Part shown: positions 9,785 through 17,973 of the stretch, piece after piece | Layout: every line of letters begins with the position of its first letter | Position numbering within the stretch: the first letter of the stretch is position 1 | The notes under the pieces: generated by a model | What the model was told of the DNA's origin: nothing | Seen by the model: the letters and a program-made list of their open reading frames with translations, nothing else | The model's database searches: none | From: Mesorhizobium japonicum MAFF 303099 | GTDB taxonomy: Bacteria; Pseudomonadota; Alphaproteobacteria; Rhizobiales; Rhizobiaceae | Assembly: GCF_000009625.1 (NCBI RefSeq) | Contig: NC_002678.2 | Coordinates: 3,380,001 to 3,444,000 of the forward strand | Reading direction: 5' to 3' | Length of the DNA stretch: 64,000 bases | Made by a program: the position numbers and the translations under genes

Positions 9785-9915
9785 GTGCCGAAGCAGCCTG
9801 TTAACCTGTTGTAAACAAAGGGAATGAGGGGATTGGAGGCAGCGAGTGCCAATGCCTGCGGCACGCCATGTGCTCAAAAATTATGCAATTTTTCGATTTT
9901 GCCTAATTTGCCGGC

Positions 9916-9993
9916 TTTGAGCACGATCCCGAAAAGCCGAGCCGGGTTTTCCCGGACAAACGGTTTTCGTTTGTCAGTGATCCTGCTCAAACA
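9916..9993. repeat. Palindromic intergenic repeat, family A relative
   Basis: Outer arms TTTGAGCACGAT and GATCCTGCTCAAA bracket two inner GGTTTTCC/GGTTTTCG motifs. It is the GAGCATGATCCCGAAAA type of rhizobial repeat and lies just beyond the tesB stop, between tesB and the glnK promoter. The remaining part of the 9686-10006 gap is an AT-richer stretch around 9875-9910 that shows no further feature. Confidence 0.65.
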
Positions 9994-10006
9994 AGACTCG
10001 CAATGC

Positions 10007-10867
10007 TCAACGCTTGAGCCGGATCAACCCTTCCTGGGCCATCGAGGCGATCAGCGTGCCGTCGCGCGCATAGAGCGTGCCTCGACTGAAGCCGCGCGAT
10101 CCCGAGCTCGATGGGCTGTCCTGCGCATAGAGCAGCCAGCCGTCGAGCGAGTGCGGCCGGTGGAACCACATCGAATGGTCGAGACTCGCCGCCTGGATGT
10201 CGGGATCGAACAGGCCACGTCCATGCGCGAAGGTCGAGGTGTCCAGCAGCGTCATGTCGGAGAGATAGGCGAGCAGCACCGATTGCAGCGCGCGGTCATC
10301 GGGAACCGGGCCGGCAAGGCGGATCCAGACATTCTGCCGGGGCGGCAGCTTGTCGCGGCTTTCATAGTGCTGGAGATTGACCGGCCTGAGCTCCAGCGGC
10401 CGTTCGCGTGCCCAGAAGCGGCGCACCGCCTCCGGCACACGTTCGGCTCTTTCGAGCAGCTGGCGCTGCGTCGGCAGCCCTTCCGGCGGCGGCACGTCGT
10501 CAGGCAGTGCGAATTGGTGTTCCAGCCCCTTTTCGTCGACCTGGAACGAGGCTTCCAGCGAAAAGATCGCCTGTCCGTGCTGGATCGCCAGCACGCGCCG
10601 GGTGGTGAAGGAGCCGCCGTCGCGGATGCGGTCGACCTCGTAGACGATCGGCACCCTGATGTCGCCCGGCCGCATGAAATAGCCGTGCAGCGAATGCACG
10701 AAGCGGTCCGGTTCCACCGTCCGCTGCGCCGCCACAAGCGCCTGGGCGATGGTCTGGCCGCCGAAGACGCGCTGCCACTCCACCTGGGGGCTGCGACCAC
10801 GATACAGATTGTGTTCCAGCCTCTCGAGGTCGAGAATGCTCAGAAGCTCGTCGATCGCCGCCGTCAT
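10007..10867 (-). CDS. tesB: Acyl-CoA thioesterase II (TesB)
   Basis: The 286-residue double hot-dog protein matches TesB along its length: RVFGGQTIAQALVAAQRT, HSLHGYFMRPGD, FSLEASFQ, SDMTLLDTS, ASLDHSMWFHRP and YAQDSPSSSGSRGFSRG. The Asp in LDHSMWFH and the Ser/Thr and Gln in the second half form the active site in the family. It hydrolyses medium- and long-chain acyl-CoAs in the cytoplasm. It is divergent from the UbiH-family hydroxylase gene, with about 100 bp between starts. Confidence 0.93.
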   Translation of the reverse strand: MTAAIDELLSILDLERLEHNLYRGRSPQVEWQRVFGGQTIAQALVAAQRTVEPDRFVHSLHGYFMRPGDIRVPIVYEVDRIRDGGSFTTRRVLAIQHGQAIFSLEASFQVDEKGLEHQFALPDDVPPPEGLPTQRQLLERAERVPEAVRRFWARERPLELRPVNLQHYESRDKLPPRQNVWIRLAGPVPDDRALQSVLLAYLSDMTLLDTSTFAHGRGLFDPDIQAASLDHSMWFHRPHSLDGWLLYAQDSPSSSGSRGFSRGTLYARDGTLIASMAQEGLIRLKR

Positions 10868-10966
10868 GTTTTGTGACCTCGCCGCAAAATTGCTATGGCG
10901 GTTTCCGACAGGAAGAACGAGCCGTCAAGGGCGCAGGTCCGGGCCGGCGCGCAAGGAGCCAAGACA

Positions 10967-12226
10967 ATGGAACGCAAGGCGGACGCCAAGACCATATCCG
11001 GGCTCGATGTTCTCGTCGCCGGCGCCGGCTATGTCGGCCTGGCCACCGCCGTCTCGCTGAAACAGGCGCGACCCCATCTGGCCGTGGCGCTGGTCGACGC
11101 CGCGCCCGCCGGCGCCTGGCAACGCGACGGCCGCGCCTCGGCCATTGCCGCTGCCGCTTGCCGCATGCTCGACCAGCTCGGTGTCTGGGCCGAGATCGCG
11201 CCACAGGCGCAGGCGATCACCGAGATGATCATCACCGATTCGCGCAGCGCCGATCCAGTGCGCCCGGTCTTCCTGACCTTTGGCGGCGAAGTCGCGCCGG
11301 GCGAGCCCTTCGCCCATATGGTCGCCAACAAGTCGCTCAACGGCGCCTTGCGCGCCAGAGCTGAAAAACTCGGCATCGACATCATCGAAGGCGTCGCCGT
11401 GCAGAGTTTCGAGACCAATGGCGCCGGCATCACGGTTCATCTGGCCGATGGGGCGGCGCTGACGGCACGGCTGCTGGTCGCCGCCGACGGCGTCAATTCG
11501 AAGCTGCGCGACATGGCCGGCATCAAGACGGTGAAGTGGGACTATGGCCAGTCCGGCATCGTCTGCACCGTGGCGCATGAACGCCCGCACAATGGCCGCG
11601 CCGAAGAGCACTTTTTGCCGGCCGGCCCCTTCGCCACGCTGCCGCTGAAACCCGAGGAGGACGGCACAAACCGCTCGTCGATCGTCTGGGTCGAACGCGC
11701 GGAAGATGCCAAAGCGCTGGTGGAAGGCGACGACCTAGTCTTCGAGCATGAACTCGAACAGCGTTTCGGCCTGAAGCTCGGCGAAATCCGCGTCGCCGAC
11801 AAGCCGCGCGCCTGGCCGCTCGGCCTCACCATCGCGCGCGCCTTCGTGGCGCCGCGCGTGGCGCTTGCCGGCGACGCCGCCCACGGCATCCATCCGATCG
11901 CCGGCCAGGGCCTCAATCTCGGCTTCAAGGATGTGGCAGCACTCGCCGAAGTGATCGTCGAGGCCGACCGGCTCGGCCAGGACATCGGCGCGCTCGACGT
12001 GCTCGAACGCTACCAGCAATGGCGCCGCTTCGACACGGTACAGATGGGCATCACGACGGATGTGCTGAACCGGCTGTTTTCCAACGACATCACCCCGCTG
12101 CGCACCGTCCGCGACATCGGCCTCGGCCTCGTCGAACGCATGCCGCGCCTGAAGGAGTTTTTCATCCGCCAGGCGTCGGGGTTATCCGCCGGCACGCCGA
12201 GGCTGCTGAAAGGCGAGGCGATCTGA
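10967..12226 (+). CDS. UbiH/UbiF/COQ6-family FAD-dependent ubiquinone-biosynthesis hydroxylase
   Basis: The 419-residue flavoprotein monooxygenase has an N-terminal dinucleotide fold (VLVAGAGYVGLATAVSLKQ) and RASAIAAAACRMLDQLG. It also has the hallmark GDAAHGIHPIAGQGLNLGFKD near the C-terminus. Family enzymes hydroxylate the ubiquinone ring. Which ring position this one modifies cannot be told; alphaproteobacteria often use UbiL or UbiM types. The start at 10967 is preferred because AAGGAG lies 8 bases upstream; an ATG at 10895 would add 24 unlikely residues. Confidence 0.88.
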   Translation: MERKADAKTISGLDVLVAGAGYVGLATAVSLKQARPHLAVALVDAAPAGAWQRDGRASAIAAAACRMLDQLGVWAEIAPQAQAITEMIITDSRSADPVRPVFLTFGGEVAPGEPFAHMVANKSLNGALRARAEKLGIDIIEGVAVQSFETNGAGITVHLADGAALTARLLVAADGVNSKLRDMAGIKTVKWDYGQSGIVCTVAHERPHNGRAEEHFLPAGPFATLPLKPEEDGTNRSSIVWVERAEDAKALVEGDDLVFEHELEQRFGLKLGEIRVADKPRAWPLGLTIARAFVAPRVALAGDAAHGIHPIAGQGLNLGFKDVAALAEVIVEADRLGQDIGALDVLERYQQWRRFDTVQMGITTDVLNRLFSNDITPLRTVRDIGLGLVERMPRLKEFFIRQASGLSAGTPRLLKGEAI

Positions 12227-12286
12227 GCGCCTCACTGGCGCACCCAACGAAGCGATGGTCGTTTCCGCCAATCGCCAGGTGTGCGA

Positions 12287-12814
12287 TCAGTTGACCTCGA
12301 AGCCCAGCTTCTGCCGCAGCCGCAGCATGCGCTGGTCGGCTATCTCCAGTTTCTTCTCGCCGCCCTGGGCCGCGCGATTGACCATCTGCAGCAGATCGTT
12401 GCGCTCGGCGACGTCGAGACGTTCGCGCAGGAACGGCGCCAGCTTGTCGATGACGATCGTGGTGTCATCGATCTGCGCCGCCGCCCATTTGGCGTAGATC
12501 ACCGCCTCGTCGGTCTTCTTCTTGTCGGCGATCTCGGAGATCACCGCGCGGATGACGGCCTCGCGCTGCGGCAGCACGGGGCCGTTCTCGGAAACGATCG
12601 CGGTGATCAGCGTCGCGGCGGCCACCACCGGATCGTCGATCGCCGTCAGCGGCGATAGGGCCGCCTGCTTGCGCAGCTTCTTGCGCCTGATGTTGCCTTG
12701 CACGCGCCCGACGACATCGGCGACCTCGCGCGCGGCGTCGTTCATGGCCTTCATCCGATACCACCAGAACGCCGCCGCTCCCAGCACGCCAAGGACAGCA
12801 ATCAGGAAAGGCAT
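12287..12814 (-). CDS. Membrane-anchored TerB-like protein
   Basis: The 175-residue protein starts with one membrane helix (MPFLIAVLGVLGAAAFWWY). A charged linker with RRKKLRKQ precedes an all-helical domain. The pattern LSPLTAIDDPVVAAATLITAIVSENG followed by REAVIRAVISEIADKK resembles the TerB/tellurite-resistance fold used as a scaffold near membranes. Function is unknown. The start at 12814 puts the helix at the extreme N-terminus; the longer reading to 12961 adds Arg-rich sequence without homology. It is convergent with the UbiH-family gene. Confidence 0.6.
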   Translation of the reverse strand: MPFLIAVLGVLGAAAFWWYRMKAMNDAAREVADVVGRVQGNIRRKKLRKQAALSPLTAIDDPVVAAATLITAIVSENGPVLPQREAVIRAVISEIADKKKTDEAVIYAKWAAAQIDDTTIVIDKLAPFLRERLDVAERNDLLQMVNRAAQGGEKKLEIADQRMLRLRQKLGFEVN

Positions 12815-12973
12815 GTGGTAGTCCCCCAGTAATCCCGCGCGACGATAGGAGAACTGTCGCGCTGCTTCAACACGCGCGGGTTGCCTGCGGCGAAGAAAAT
12901 TCAATTTGCGGCTGGTGAAGCTTAGGCGATTAAACAAGCCGGTTGCAGGCCGAGCCGCCAAGCCAGGCGCCGC

Positions 12974-13330
12974 CTATGACCCCGGTATGTCGTAGATCGC
13001 CCGGACCTCGACCGTGCCGAGTTCGGCCAGCGGAATACCGGCGGCGATGTCCAGCGCTTCGTCGAGGTTGTCGGCCTCGACCATGACGAAGCCGAGCAGC
13101 TGCTCCTTGGTTTCGGCGAAGGGGCCGTCGGTGACGAGGCGCTTGCCCTTGCGCCGTCGCACCGACTTCGACGTTCTCACCGATTGCAGCGCCTGCGCGA
13201 TGATCAGCTTGCCCTCCTGGTCCAGGGACCTGTCATAAGCCAGTGAATCGGCGTCGAGCTTGGCCCCGCGCTCTACGGTCAATGCGTAGAGGTCCTTTTC
13301 CTCACCATAGACCAGGCAGACATATTTCAT
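12974..13330 (-). CDS. YCII/DGPF-domain protein
   Basis: The 118-residue protein is a single YCII-related domain: MKYVCLVYGEE at the start and VTDGPFAETKEQLLGFVMVEADNLDEAL in the centre, containing the DGPF motif. Such proteins are often linked to ECF sigma factors or small oxygenase-like roles; the reaction is unknown. The start at 13330 is fixed by GGGGAG six bases upstream. Its ATG overlaps the stop of a 74-residue membrane protein gene as ATGA, so the two are probably translationally coupled. No ECF sigma gene is adjacent. Confidence 0.85.
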   Translation of the reverse strand: MKYVCLVYGEEKDLYALTVERGAKLDADSLAYDRSLDQEGKLIIAQALQSVRTSKSVRRRKGKRLVTDGPFAETKEQLLGFVMVEADNLDEALDIAAGIPLAELGTVEVRAIYDIPGS

Positions 13331-13551
13331 TGCGAGCTCCCCTGCTGAGACCAACCATAAGATGCGATGACGAGCGTGTCAGCCTTGCCCTCGACCGCCG
13401 CATGGTCGAGAAGGCATGCCGCGACCCCGATGATGGCGACCGCCGCCAGCAGCCGTCCGAAGACGGGCGCCGGCGGATCCAGCCAGAAGTCTTCCTGTCG
13501 CTCAGGCCCTTGGCCCGGGCTCTTCCAAAGTGCGAAAAACAGATTGTCCAT
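13327..13551 (-). CDS. 74-residue single-pass membrane protein
   Basis: This frame starts ATG at 13551 with GGAGG five bases upstream and stops in an ATGA overlap with the YCII-domain gene. The protein begins MDNLFFALWKSPGQGPERQE, then has one membrane helix (FGRLLAAVAIIGVAACLLD) and a short polar tail ending SQQGSSQ. I do not recognise a family. The good ribosome site, membrane helix and stop/start overlap together support a real gene, although it sits inside a much longer open frame that is mostly shadow sequence. Confidence 0.6.
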   Translation of the reverse strand: MDNLFFALWKSPGQGPERQEDFWLDPPAPVFGRLLAAVAIIGVAACLLDHAAVEGKADTLVIASYGWSQQGSSQ

Positions 13552-13760
13552 GTGAACCTCCATCAGGCCACAAATCCCATGGCCGCCCACAGGACGGACG
13601 GGCTGGATGGAAGTCGACATTTTTGCGCGACTATTTTTTCCGGCCTGCCCGGATTTTTTTTGCGAAGGCAATGAGCCGTCATCGTGCCGTGGTCCAAACA
13701 GCGCAGTGGTCTTCGCGCCCACCCGCGCTATAGTTGACCGGACGCCGGGCTTCACCCGGG

Positions 13761-13794
13761 CCAAGTTCACGACAACCCCAAGTTCACGACAACC
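13761..13794. repeat. Tandem 16-bp direct repeat before osmC
   Basis: CCAAGTTCACGACAAC occurs twice (13761-13776 and 13778-13793), one base apart, directly before the AAGGAGG ribosome site of osmC. It could be a recent slippage duplication or a pair of regulator sites. Confidence 0.6.
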
Positions 13795-13806
13795 AAGGAG
13801 GACTTC

Positions 13807-14232
13807 ATGGACCGCACCGCAACCGCCGTCTGGAAAGGCAATCTGAAAGAGGGCAAAGGCACGCTCGACAGCCAGAGCGGGACGCTCAAGGGCACGCCCT
13901 ATTCGTTCAAGGCGCGCTTCGAGGATGAAAGCGGCAAATCCGGCACCAACCCGGAAGAGCTGATCGCGGCGGCACATGCCGGCTGCTACGCCATGCAGCT
14001 TTCGCACTTCCTGGCCGAGAACGGCACGCCCGCCGCCGAACTCGACGCCAAGGCGGTGGTGACGCTGGTTCCAGGCACCGGCATTACCGGCAGCGCGATC
14101 ACGCTGGTCGGCAAGGTGCCCGGCATCGATGCGGCGAAATTCAAGGAACTGGCCGAGAAGGCCAAGGCCGAATGCCCGGTCTCCAAGGCGCTCGGCGCCA
14201 TCAAGGTGTCGCTCGACGCAAGGCTCGGCTGA
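13807..14232 (+). CDS. osmC: OsmC family peroxiredoxin
   Basis: The 141-residue protein matches the OsmC subgroup of the OsmC/Ohr family. It has the reactive Cys60 in AAHAGCYAMQLSHFL and resolving Cys123 in KAECPVSKAL. It reduces organic hydroperoxides in the cytoplasm and is usually induced by osmotic or general stress. A strong AAGGAGG lies five to six bases before the ATG. A second, separate Ohr protein is encoded at 32.1-32.5 kb, so the strain has both branches. A clear terminator follows the gene. Confidence 0.93.
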   Translation: MDRTATAVWKGNLKEGKGTLDSQSGTLKGTPYSFKARFEDESGKSGTNPEELIAAAHAGCYAMQLSHFLAENGTPAAELDAKAVVTLVPGTGITGSAITLVGKVPGIDAAKFKELAEKAKAECPVSKALGAIKVSLDARLG

Positions 14233-14253
14233 GCAGGGCGGCCTGAAGCGACA

Positions 14254-14280
14254 AACGCCGGCCTGAGAGCCGGCGTTTTC
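14254..14280 (+). terminator. Rho-independent terminator of osmC
   Basis: A 9-bp stem AACGCCGGC/GCCGGCGTT with a 6-nt loop runs into TTTT. It lies 22 bp after the osmC stop. Confidence 0.85.
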
Positions 14281-14302
14281 ATTCGAGCAACTCCAGGCCG
14301 CC

Positions 14303-14932
14303 TCAGCCGCCCAGCGCGTCGAGCCTGGCGCGAAGGGCAGCGACTTCCTGCTCCAGCGCTTCCAACCTCGCTTCCAGGTCGGAGTGAGGCATGGCCGGCG
14401 CACTGCGCTGCGCCGATAAAGCCGCGACGTCCACCGGGCCGGCGAGAAGATGCACGTAGCGATCCTCGCGCTGGCCTGGCCCGCGCGGGATTTCCTGGAC
14501 CAGCGGCGGCCGCCGGCCGATCAGCATGTCGAGTTCACCCCGCAGATCTTCGATCGACGAAAACCGCGCCATGCGCTCGGCTCGAGCCAACAGTTCATGC
14601 GCCGTCTGCGGCCCGCGCAGCAGGAGCAGGCCGATCAAGGCGGTCTGCGGCGTGGTCAGCGAGAAGCGCTGCGCCATCTGATGCTCGTAGCGCTCGACGC
14701 GCGAGCCGAACATCTGCCGCACCAGCCCCTTCTGCTCGAGCAGCTTCAGCGCCCGGTGCACCTCCGTCTGCTCCAGCGCCATGACCGGGTCACGCGCCGT
14801 CTTCTGGTTGGCCGCGGCAAGGGCTGCGTTGAGCGTCAGCGGATAGACATCCGGCGTCAGCTCCTTCTTCTCGATCAGGCAGCCAAGCACGCGCGCTTCG
14901 ATGGGGGAGAGGATGGGAAGGTCTTCGCTCAT
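14303..14932 (-). CDS. yceH: YceH/DUF480 family protein
   Basis: The 209-residue protein has two tandem winged-helix-like domains typical of DUF480: LSPIEARVLGCLIEKKELTPDVYPL, NQKTARDPVM, LEQKGLVR and the second wing around LLLLRGPQTAHELLARAERM. A C-terminal coiled segment (LEARLEALEQEVAALRARLDAL) follows. Function is not established. The start at 14932 begins at MSEDLPILSP as in homologues. A degenerate second copy of its 5' part lies at 16985-17158 on the same strand, beyond the neighbouring sulfatase-fold gene. Confidence 0.88.
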   Translation of the reverse strand: MSEDLPILSPIEARVLGCLIEKKELTPDVYPLTLNAALAAANQKTARDPVMALEQTEVHRALKLLEQKGLVRQMFGSRVERYEHQMAQRFSLTTPQTALIGLLLLRGPQTAHELLARAERMARFSSIEDLRGELDMLIGRRPPLVQEIPRGPGQREDRYVHLLAGPVDVAALSAQRSAPAMPHSDLEARLEALEQEVAALRARLDALGG

Positions 14933-15047
14933 GGATTCTATACCCAAAGCCTCCGATACCATGACCGTTCGCAAAACGTCTCCCATTTTCGATCGACGAA
15001 TGCGCTACGAAGCGTCACACTTTTCAGTCCGGCGCGCTTCGGCACTA

Positions 15048-15124
15048 GAGCAATTCCAGGAAAAGTGTGAGCGGTTTTCCCGGGAAAGCGCGTAGCGCTT
15101 TCCCTTGGGAATTGCGTCAAAACA
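15048..15124. repeat. Palindromic intergenic repeat, family A (copy 2)
   Basis: Outer arms AGCAATTCCAGGAAAAGTG and GGGAATTGCG match copy 1 at 1335-1385. An inner hairpin GGAAAGCGC/GCGCTTTCC adds a second palindrome. It lies at the 3' end of the MdoB-like gene. Confidence 0.75.
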
Positions 15125-15129
15125 AAGAG

Positions 15130-16845
15130 TTAGAGCGCATCAGCCCCGGCCGCCGCGGCCTTTCGCTCAGGTTTCGGCCGCCAGAAGGATCTGACGAGGA
15201 CATCCTCGGCATAGATCGCGCCATCGAACTGGTCCTGCCCGAGTTCCTGGGTCAGCGTCGGCCGATCCCCAAGCAGCGAGACGCCGAAGGCAGCCTGGCC
15301 ATTGGGGGGCGGCACGCCCAGCGCGTCGAGAATGGTGGGAAATATGTCGATCGTGCCCGAAAGTCCGGCATAGGTTTTGGCCGGAATGCCATCCCCCGAC
15401 AGGGAGAAAAAGTTGCGTCGTTCATGCTTGTTCAGGCGGTCCGCCACCGCGCTTGGTGCACTGAGATGGTCGCTTTGCAGCGCCAGAACGGTGTTCGCCA
15501 TCAGACCTTCGGCCTCGGCTTTGTGAATGAAGTCGGCAATGAGCATGTTGGTGCATTTCACGGCATGGAGGATATTGGGCGTTTGCGGGGAAAGGCCCGT
15601 CTTGCCGATACATTTGTCGGTCAGGTAGCCATCCATGGCATGCCCGCCACTGACGGCGATCGTCAGGGAGAACGGTTTGCCGTCGCGCTGCGCATGCCGC
15701 AAAATGTCGAAGCTTAGATCCAGGACTTCGGCGTCGTCGGCGCCAAAACTGTTGCCGCGCCCGGCGACGGCGGCCACCACTTCAGGCCCCCCGAAAAGCG
15801 ATGAATAGCCATGGGTGGAATAGAATGTCCCCTGACCGGTGAAGCTGAGTGGCCAACCGGTAACAAAGTTCTGCCGATAGCCCCGCGCCTTCAGGACATC
15901 GCCCAGGCAGGTCAGGCCAGGCAGGAATTGCGAATGCTCCTCCAGATACTGGCGCGATGTGAAGAACGTGATCAGCAGCGGCGTTCCACAATTCGCGGCG
16001 ACCATCCCTGAGATGGAATTGTTGGTGTAGGCAAGCTGCACCATGTTGCTCGCCGACACGCCACGCCTGTCGAATTCCAGCAGCGGAGCCATCACGTCGC
16101 CAAACTCCACCTCGTTCATGTAGGTGCGCTCGGCGCTCTCGATGAAAATATGAACAAGGTTTTTTGGCGCGGCCGTCACGGACGCTGGCGCAACCTGCGA
16201 CTCCGCCAAGGCGGCAATATCGACGAACCGTTTGGACAGGAAATCGTGCAGCGGATTGGAATGAATCGCCGCCGCGATCGGACGCGTCAGCATCGGGTTT
16301 GCCGCCAGGAAGACCGCCATCAGGGCGACATCCAATCCTCTGGTCAGCGTGCCGCGTGCCTTCAATGCGCCGAGACCGAAAAGAACGATTAGAATAACCA
16401 GCATCGTGCTTCCGGTATTCCACAAATACTCGAAAACGACACCAGGCGTAAGCATCCCGGCGCCGGCATGCATGAACATCGCACCCCAGTCAAAATAGCC
16501 GAAGACACTTTCCAGATAGACATAGACAAGGAACAGAAGGCAGGGGAAGAGCGAGAAATAGAGCCTGAACCACCTGTTTCCTTGCCGATCCGCCTTCCTG
16601 TCCCGGAAGCCGTCAAGCCAGAGAAGCGCGATCAAAACCCCCAGGCCGAGAGCCGCAATCAGCCCCTTGTCCTGAAAATAGATCAGCGACACGAGCCAAG
16701 TGAGCGACCCGACTGTTGTGGCGCTGATCAATGGCCCAGATACTGAATACCCATTCACGATGAAGCCGCGCACCGCTTTACACTCGAACCGCGATCTCGA
16801 AAGTGAATATCGATGACGGATTAAAACTACACTAAGGCAATACAA
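15130..16845 (-). CDS. Membrane-anchored phosphoglycerol-transferase-like protein (sulfatase fold, MdoB/OpgB-like)
   Basis: About 550 residues: some five membrane helices in the first 200 residues, then an alkaline-phosphatase/sulfatase-type domain. NLVHIFIESAERTY provides a metal ligand, and NNSISGMVAANCGTPLL matches the MdoB/OpgB nucleophile region. FTGQGTFYSTHGY and LQSDHLS supply further ligands. MdoB moves phosphoglycerol from phosphatidylglycerol to periplasmic glucans; in rhizobia a related enzyme, CgmB, decorates cyclic beta-glucans. That substrate is inference. The start is unclear: TTG at 16845, GTG at 16773 or GTG at 16758. Base composition looks lower in GC than its neighbours, and a yceH fragment lies just upstream, suggesting acquisition. 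Confidence 0.72.
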   Translation of the reverse strand: MYCLSVVLIRHRYSLSRSRFECKAVRGFIVNGYSVSGPLISATTVGSLTWLVSLIYFQDKGLIAALGLGVLIALLWLDGFRDRKADRQGNRWFRLYFSLFPCLLFLVYVYLESVFGYFDWGAMFMHAGAGMLTPGVVFEYLWNTGSTMLVILIVLFGLGALKARGTLTRGLDVALMAVFLAANPMLTRPIAAAIHSNPLHDFLSKRFVDIAALAESQVAPASVTAAPKNLVHIFIESAERTYMNEVEFGDVMAPLLEFDRRGVSASNMVQLAYTNNSISGMVAANCGTPLLITFFTSRQYLEEHSQFLPGLTCLGDVLKARGYRQNFVTGWPLSFTGQGTFYSTHGYSSLFGGPEVVAAVAGRGNSFGADDAEVLDLSFDILRHAQRDGKPFSLTIAVSGGHAMDGYLTDKCIGKTGLSPQTPNILHAVKCTNMLIADFIHKAEAEGLMANTVLALQSDHLSAPSAVADRLNKHERRNFFSLSGDGIPAKTYAGLSGTIDIFPTILDALGVPPPNGQAAFGVSLLGDRPTLTQELGQDQFDGAIYAEDVLVRSFWRPKPERKAAAAGADAL

Positions 16846-16984
16846 GTAATCGTGCGCATCCTGGAATCAATTACTTGAGCTGTCGCTAATATTAGCCACC
16901 AAGACTCCCTCAGCGCCCCAGACTAGCAAGTGACATTTTTGAAACAAGACCGGGCGCGGCCACCCGTCTGGCCGGCTGGACGAC

Positions 16985-17158
16985 AGCGCAGCCAGCAAGA
17001 ACTGCCGGGCCATCTGAGCTGACAGCGTTCGACACAAGAGCCGGGACATCGGCCACACCAGCCCCTTCTGCTCAAACAGCTTGGGCGGCCGGTTGCTTAT
17101 TTTTTCAATCAGGCAAGCGCGTGCGCGGACTTCGGTGTGGGAGAAGGTCTTCGCTCAC
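16985..17158 (-). pseudogene. Degenerate 5' fragment of yceH
   Basis: This stretch aligns to the intact yceH (14303-14932) in the same orientation. CACCAGCCCCTTCTGCTC is shared exactly (17056-17073 and 14720-14737). The start-codon end AAGGTCTTCGCTCA (17145-17158) matches 14918-14931. The two parts are joined by a deletion of about 110 bp relative to the intact gene, and the ATG has become CGTGAG-like sequence. The divergence is well beyond a fresh duplicate. The fragment abuts the stop of the nucleotidyltransferase gene. The rest of the 16846-17154 gap shows no other feature. Confidence 0.75.
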
Positions 17159-17973
17159 GAACGCTGTTCCGCCTCCTGGCGATAAAACGCGGTTGCAAGG
17201 GCATGTCTGCGCGCCTGGTGAGCATCATCCCGCACCGGGGCGGCAAGGTTCATTGCGTGATGACCATAGCGCGCTTCGAGATAGCGCGCGATCGCGGTCG
17301 GGATAAGACCGGATCCCATCTCCCGCGTCCGGCCTTTCCGCTCGATCAGGCTGCGGATTTCCTCAGCTGCCGGCGCCGGCACATCCGTCTGGTCCAGGCA
17401 TTCGCCAAGGTTCATCGGCGGCAAGCAGGCAAAGCCACGCTGATCCATCCAGTCGAGAGCCACCGGCGGGCGGATCAGATAAAACAACTTCTTCAGCTTC
17501 AACTCGCCTGAAAAACTGCCGATCTTGGCGACATGTGAGCGCGCCAGCCCAAGATAGTGGTGCGATACCTTCACTGGATCGACGATCTCGGCCAGCAGCT
17601 CCAGAAGGCGCGCGCGAAATCCCGCGACTTCCTCGTAGACGATAGGTGACTTTGCCCACTCGACAATGACCGCATTGCCACTGAGCGCCAGCAGCAAGGC
17701 CTTGCGCAGATCCCAACCGCCGGCATCGATCTCGCCTTCGATCGGAAACTCGATGACGTCGCGCGGCTGTTGCAGGACGAGGTGATCCGACACGGGCCTG
17801 ATATAGACAAAGCGGCAGTCATAGTCGCTGTCGGGCGACGGAAACCCCCAGGCGCGACTGCCGCTTTCGATGGCGAACAGGATTTTTACACCCTGCCCTC
17901 GCACCAGATCGAGTCGCGCCCGGATGGCCGTGACGGCATCCGGGGAGAAGTCAGCGGGTAACGTCAGCTTCAG
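17155..17973 (-). CDS. YcgL/RlaP-type predicted nucleotidyltransferase
   Basis: About 270 residues with the characteristic [24 protein letters not shown], the GS...DxD active site of the COG3541 nucleotidyltransferase family. Downstream helical segments include [15 protein letters not shown] and [16 protein letters not shown]. The substrate is unknown. The 5' end is odd: no ATG, GTG or TTG lies between the sdhB stop and Val24 of this frame, where a GTG at 17904 stands close to the active site. Translation must start there, at a CTG overlapping the sdhB stop, or upstream inside sdhB. It follows sdhB on the same strand. Confidence 0.7.
   Translation of the reverse strand: MKLTLPADFSPDAVTAIRARLDLVRGQGVKILFAIESGSRAWGFPSPDSDYDCRFVYIRPVSDHLVLQQPRDVIEFPIEGEIDAGGWDLRKALLLALSGNAVIVEWAKSPIVYEEVAGFRARLLELLAEIVDPVKVSHHYLGLARSHVAKIGSFSGELKLKKLFYLIRPPVALDWMDQRGFACLPPMNLGECLDQTDVPAPAAEEIRSLIERKGRTREMGSGLIPTAIARYLEARYGHHAMNLAAPVRDDAHQARRHALATAFYRQEAEQRS

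Noticed and set aside
9861..9873. GCAC-N5-GTGC dyad upstream of the glnK promoter as an NtrC site
   Set aside because: NtrC sites have a seven-base spacer between these half-sites; the five-base spacing here does not fit.
13635..13660. T-rich hairpin TCCGG/CCGGA with flanking T-runs before osmC
   Set aside because: The stem is only five base pairs and no plus-strand gene precedes it, so it was not called a terminator.
13327..14403. A 358-codon minus-strand frame covering osmC
   Set aside because: Most of it is antisense to osmC. Only the last 74 codons, with their own ribosome site, are accepted as a gene.
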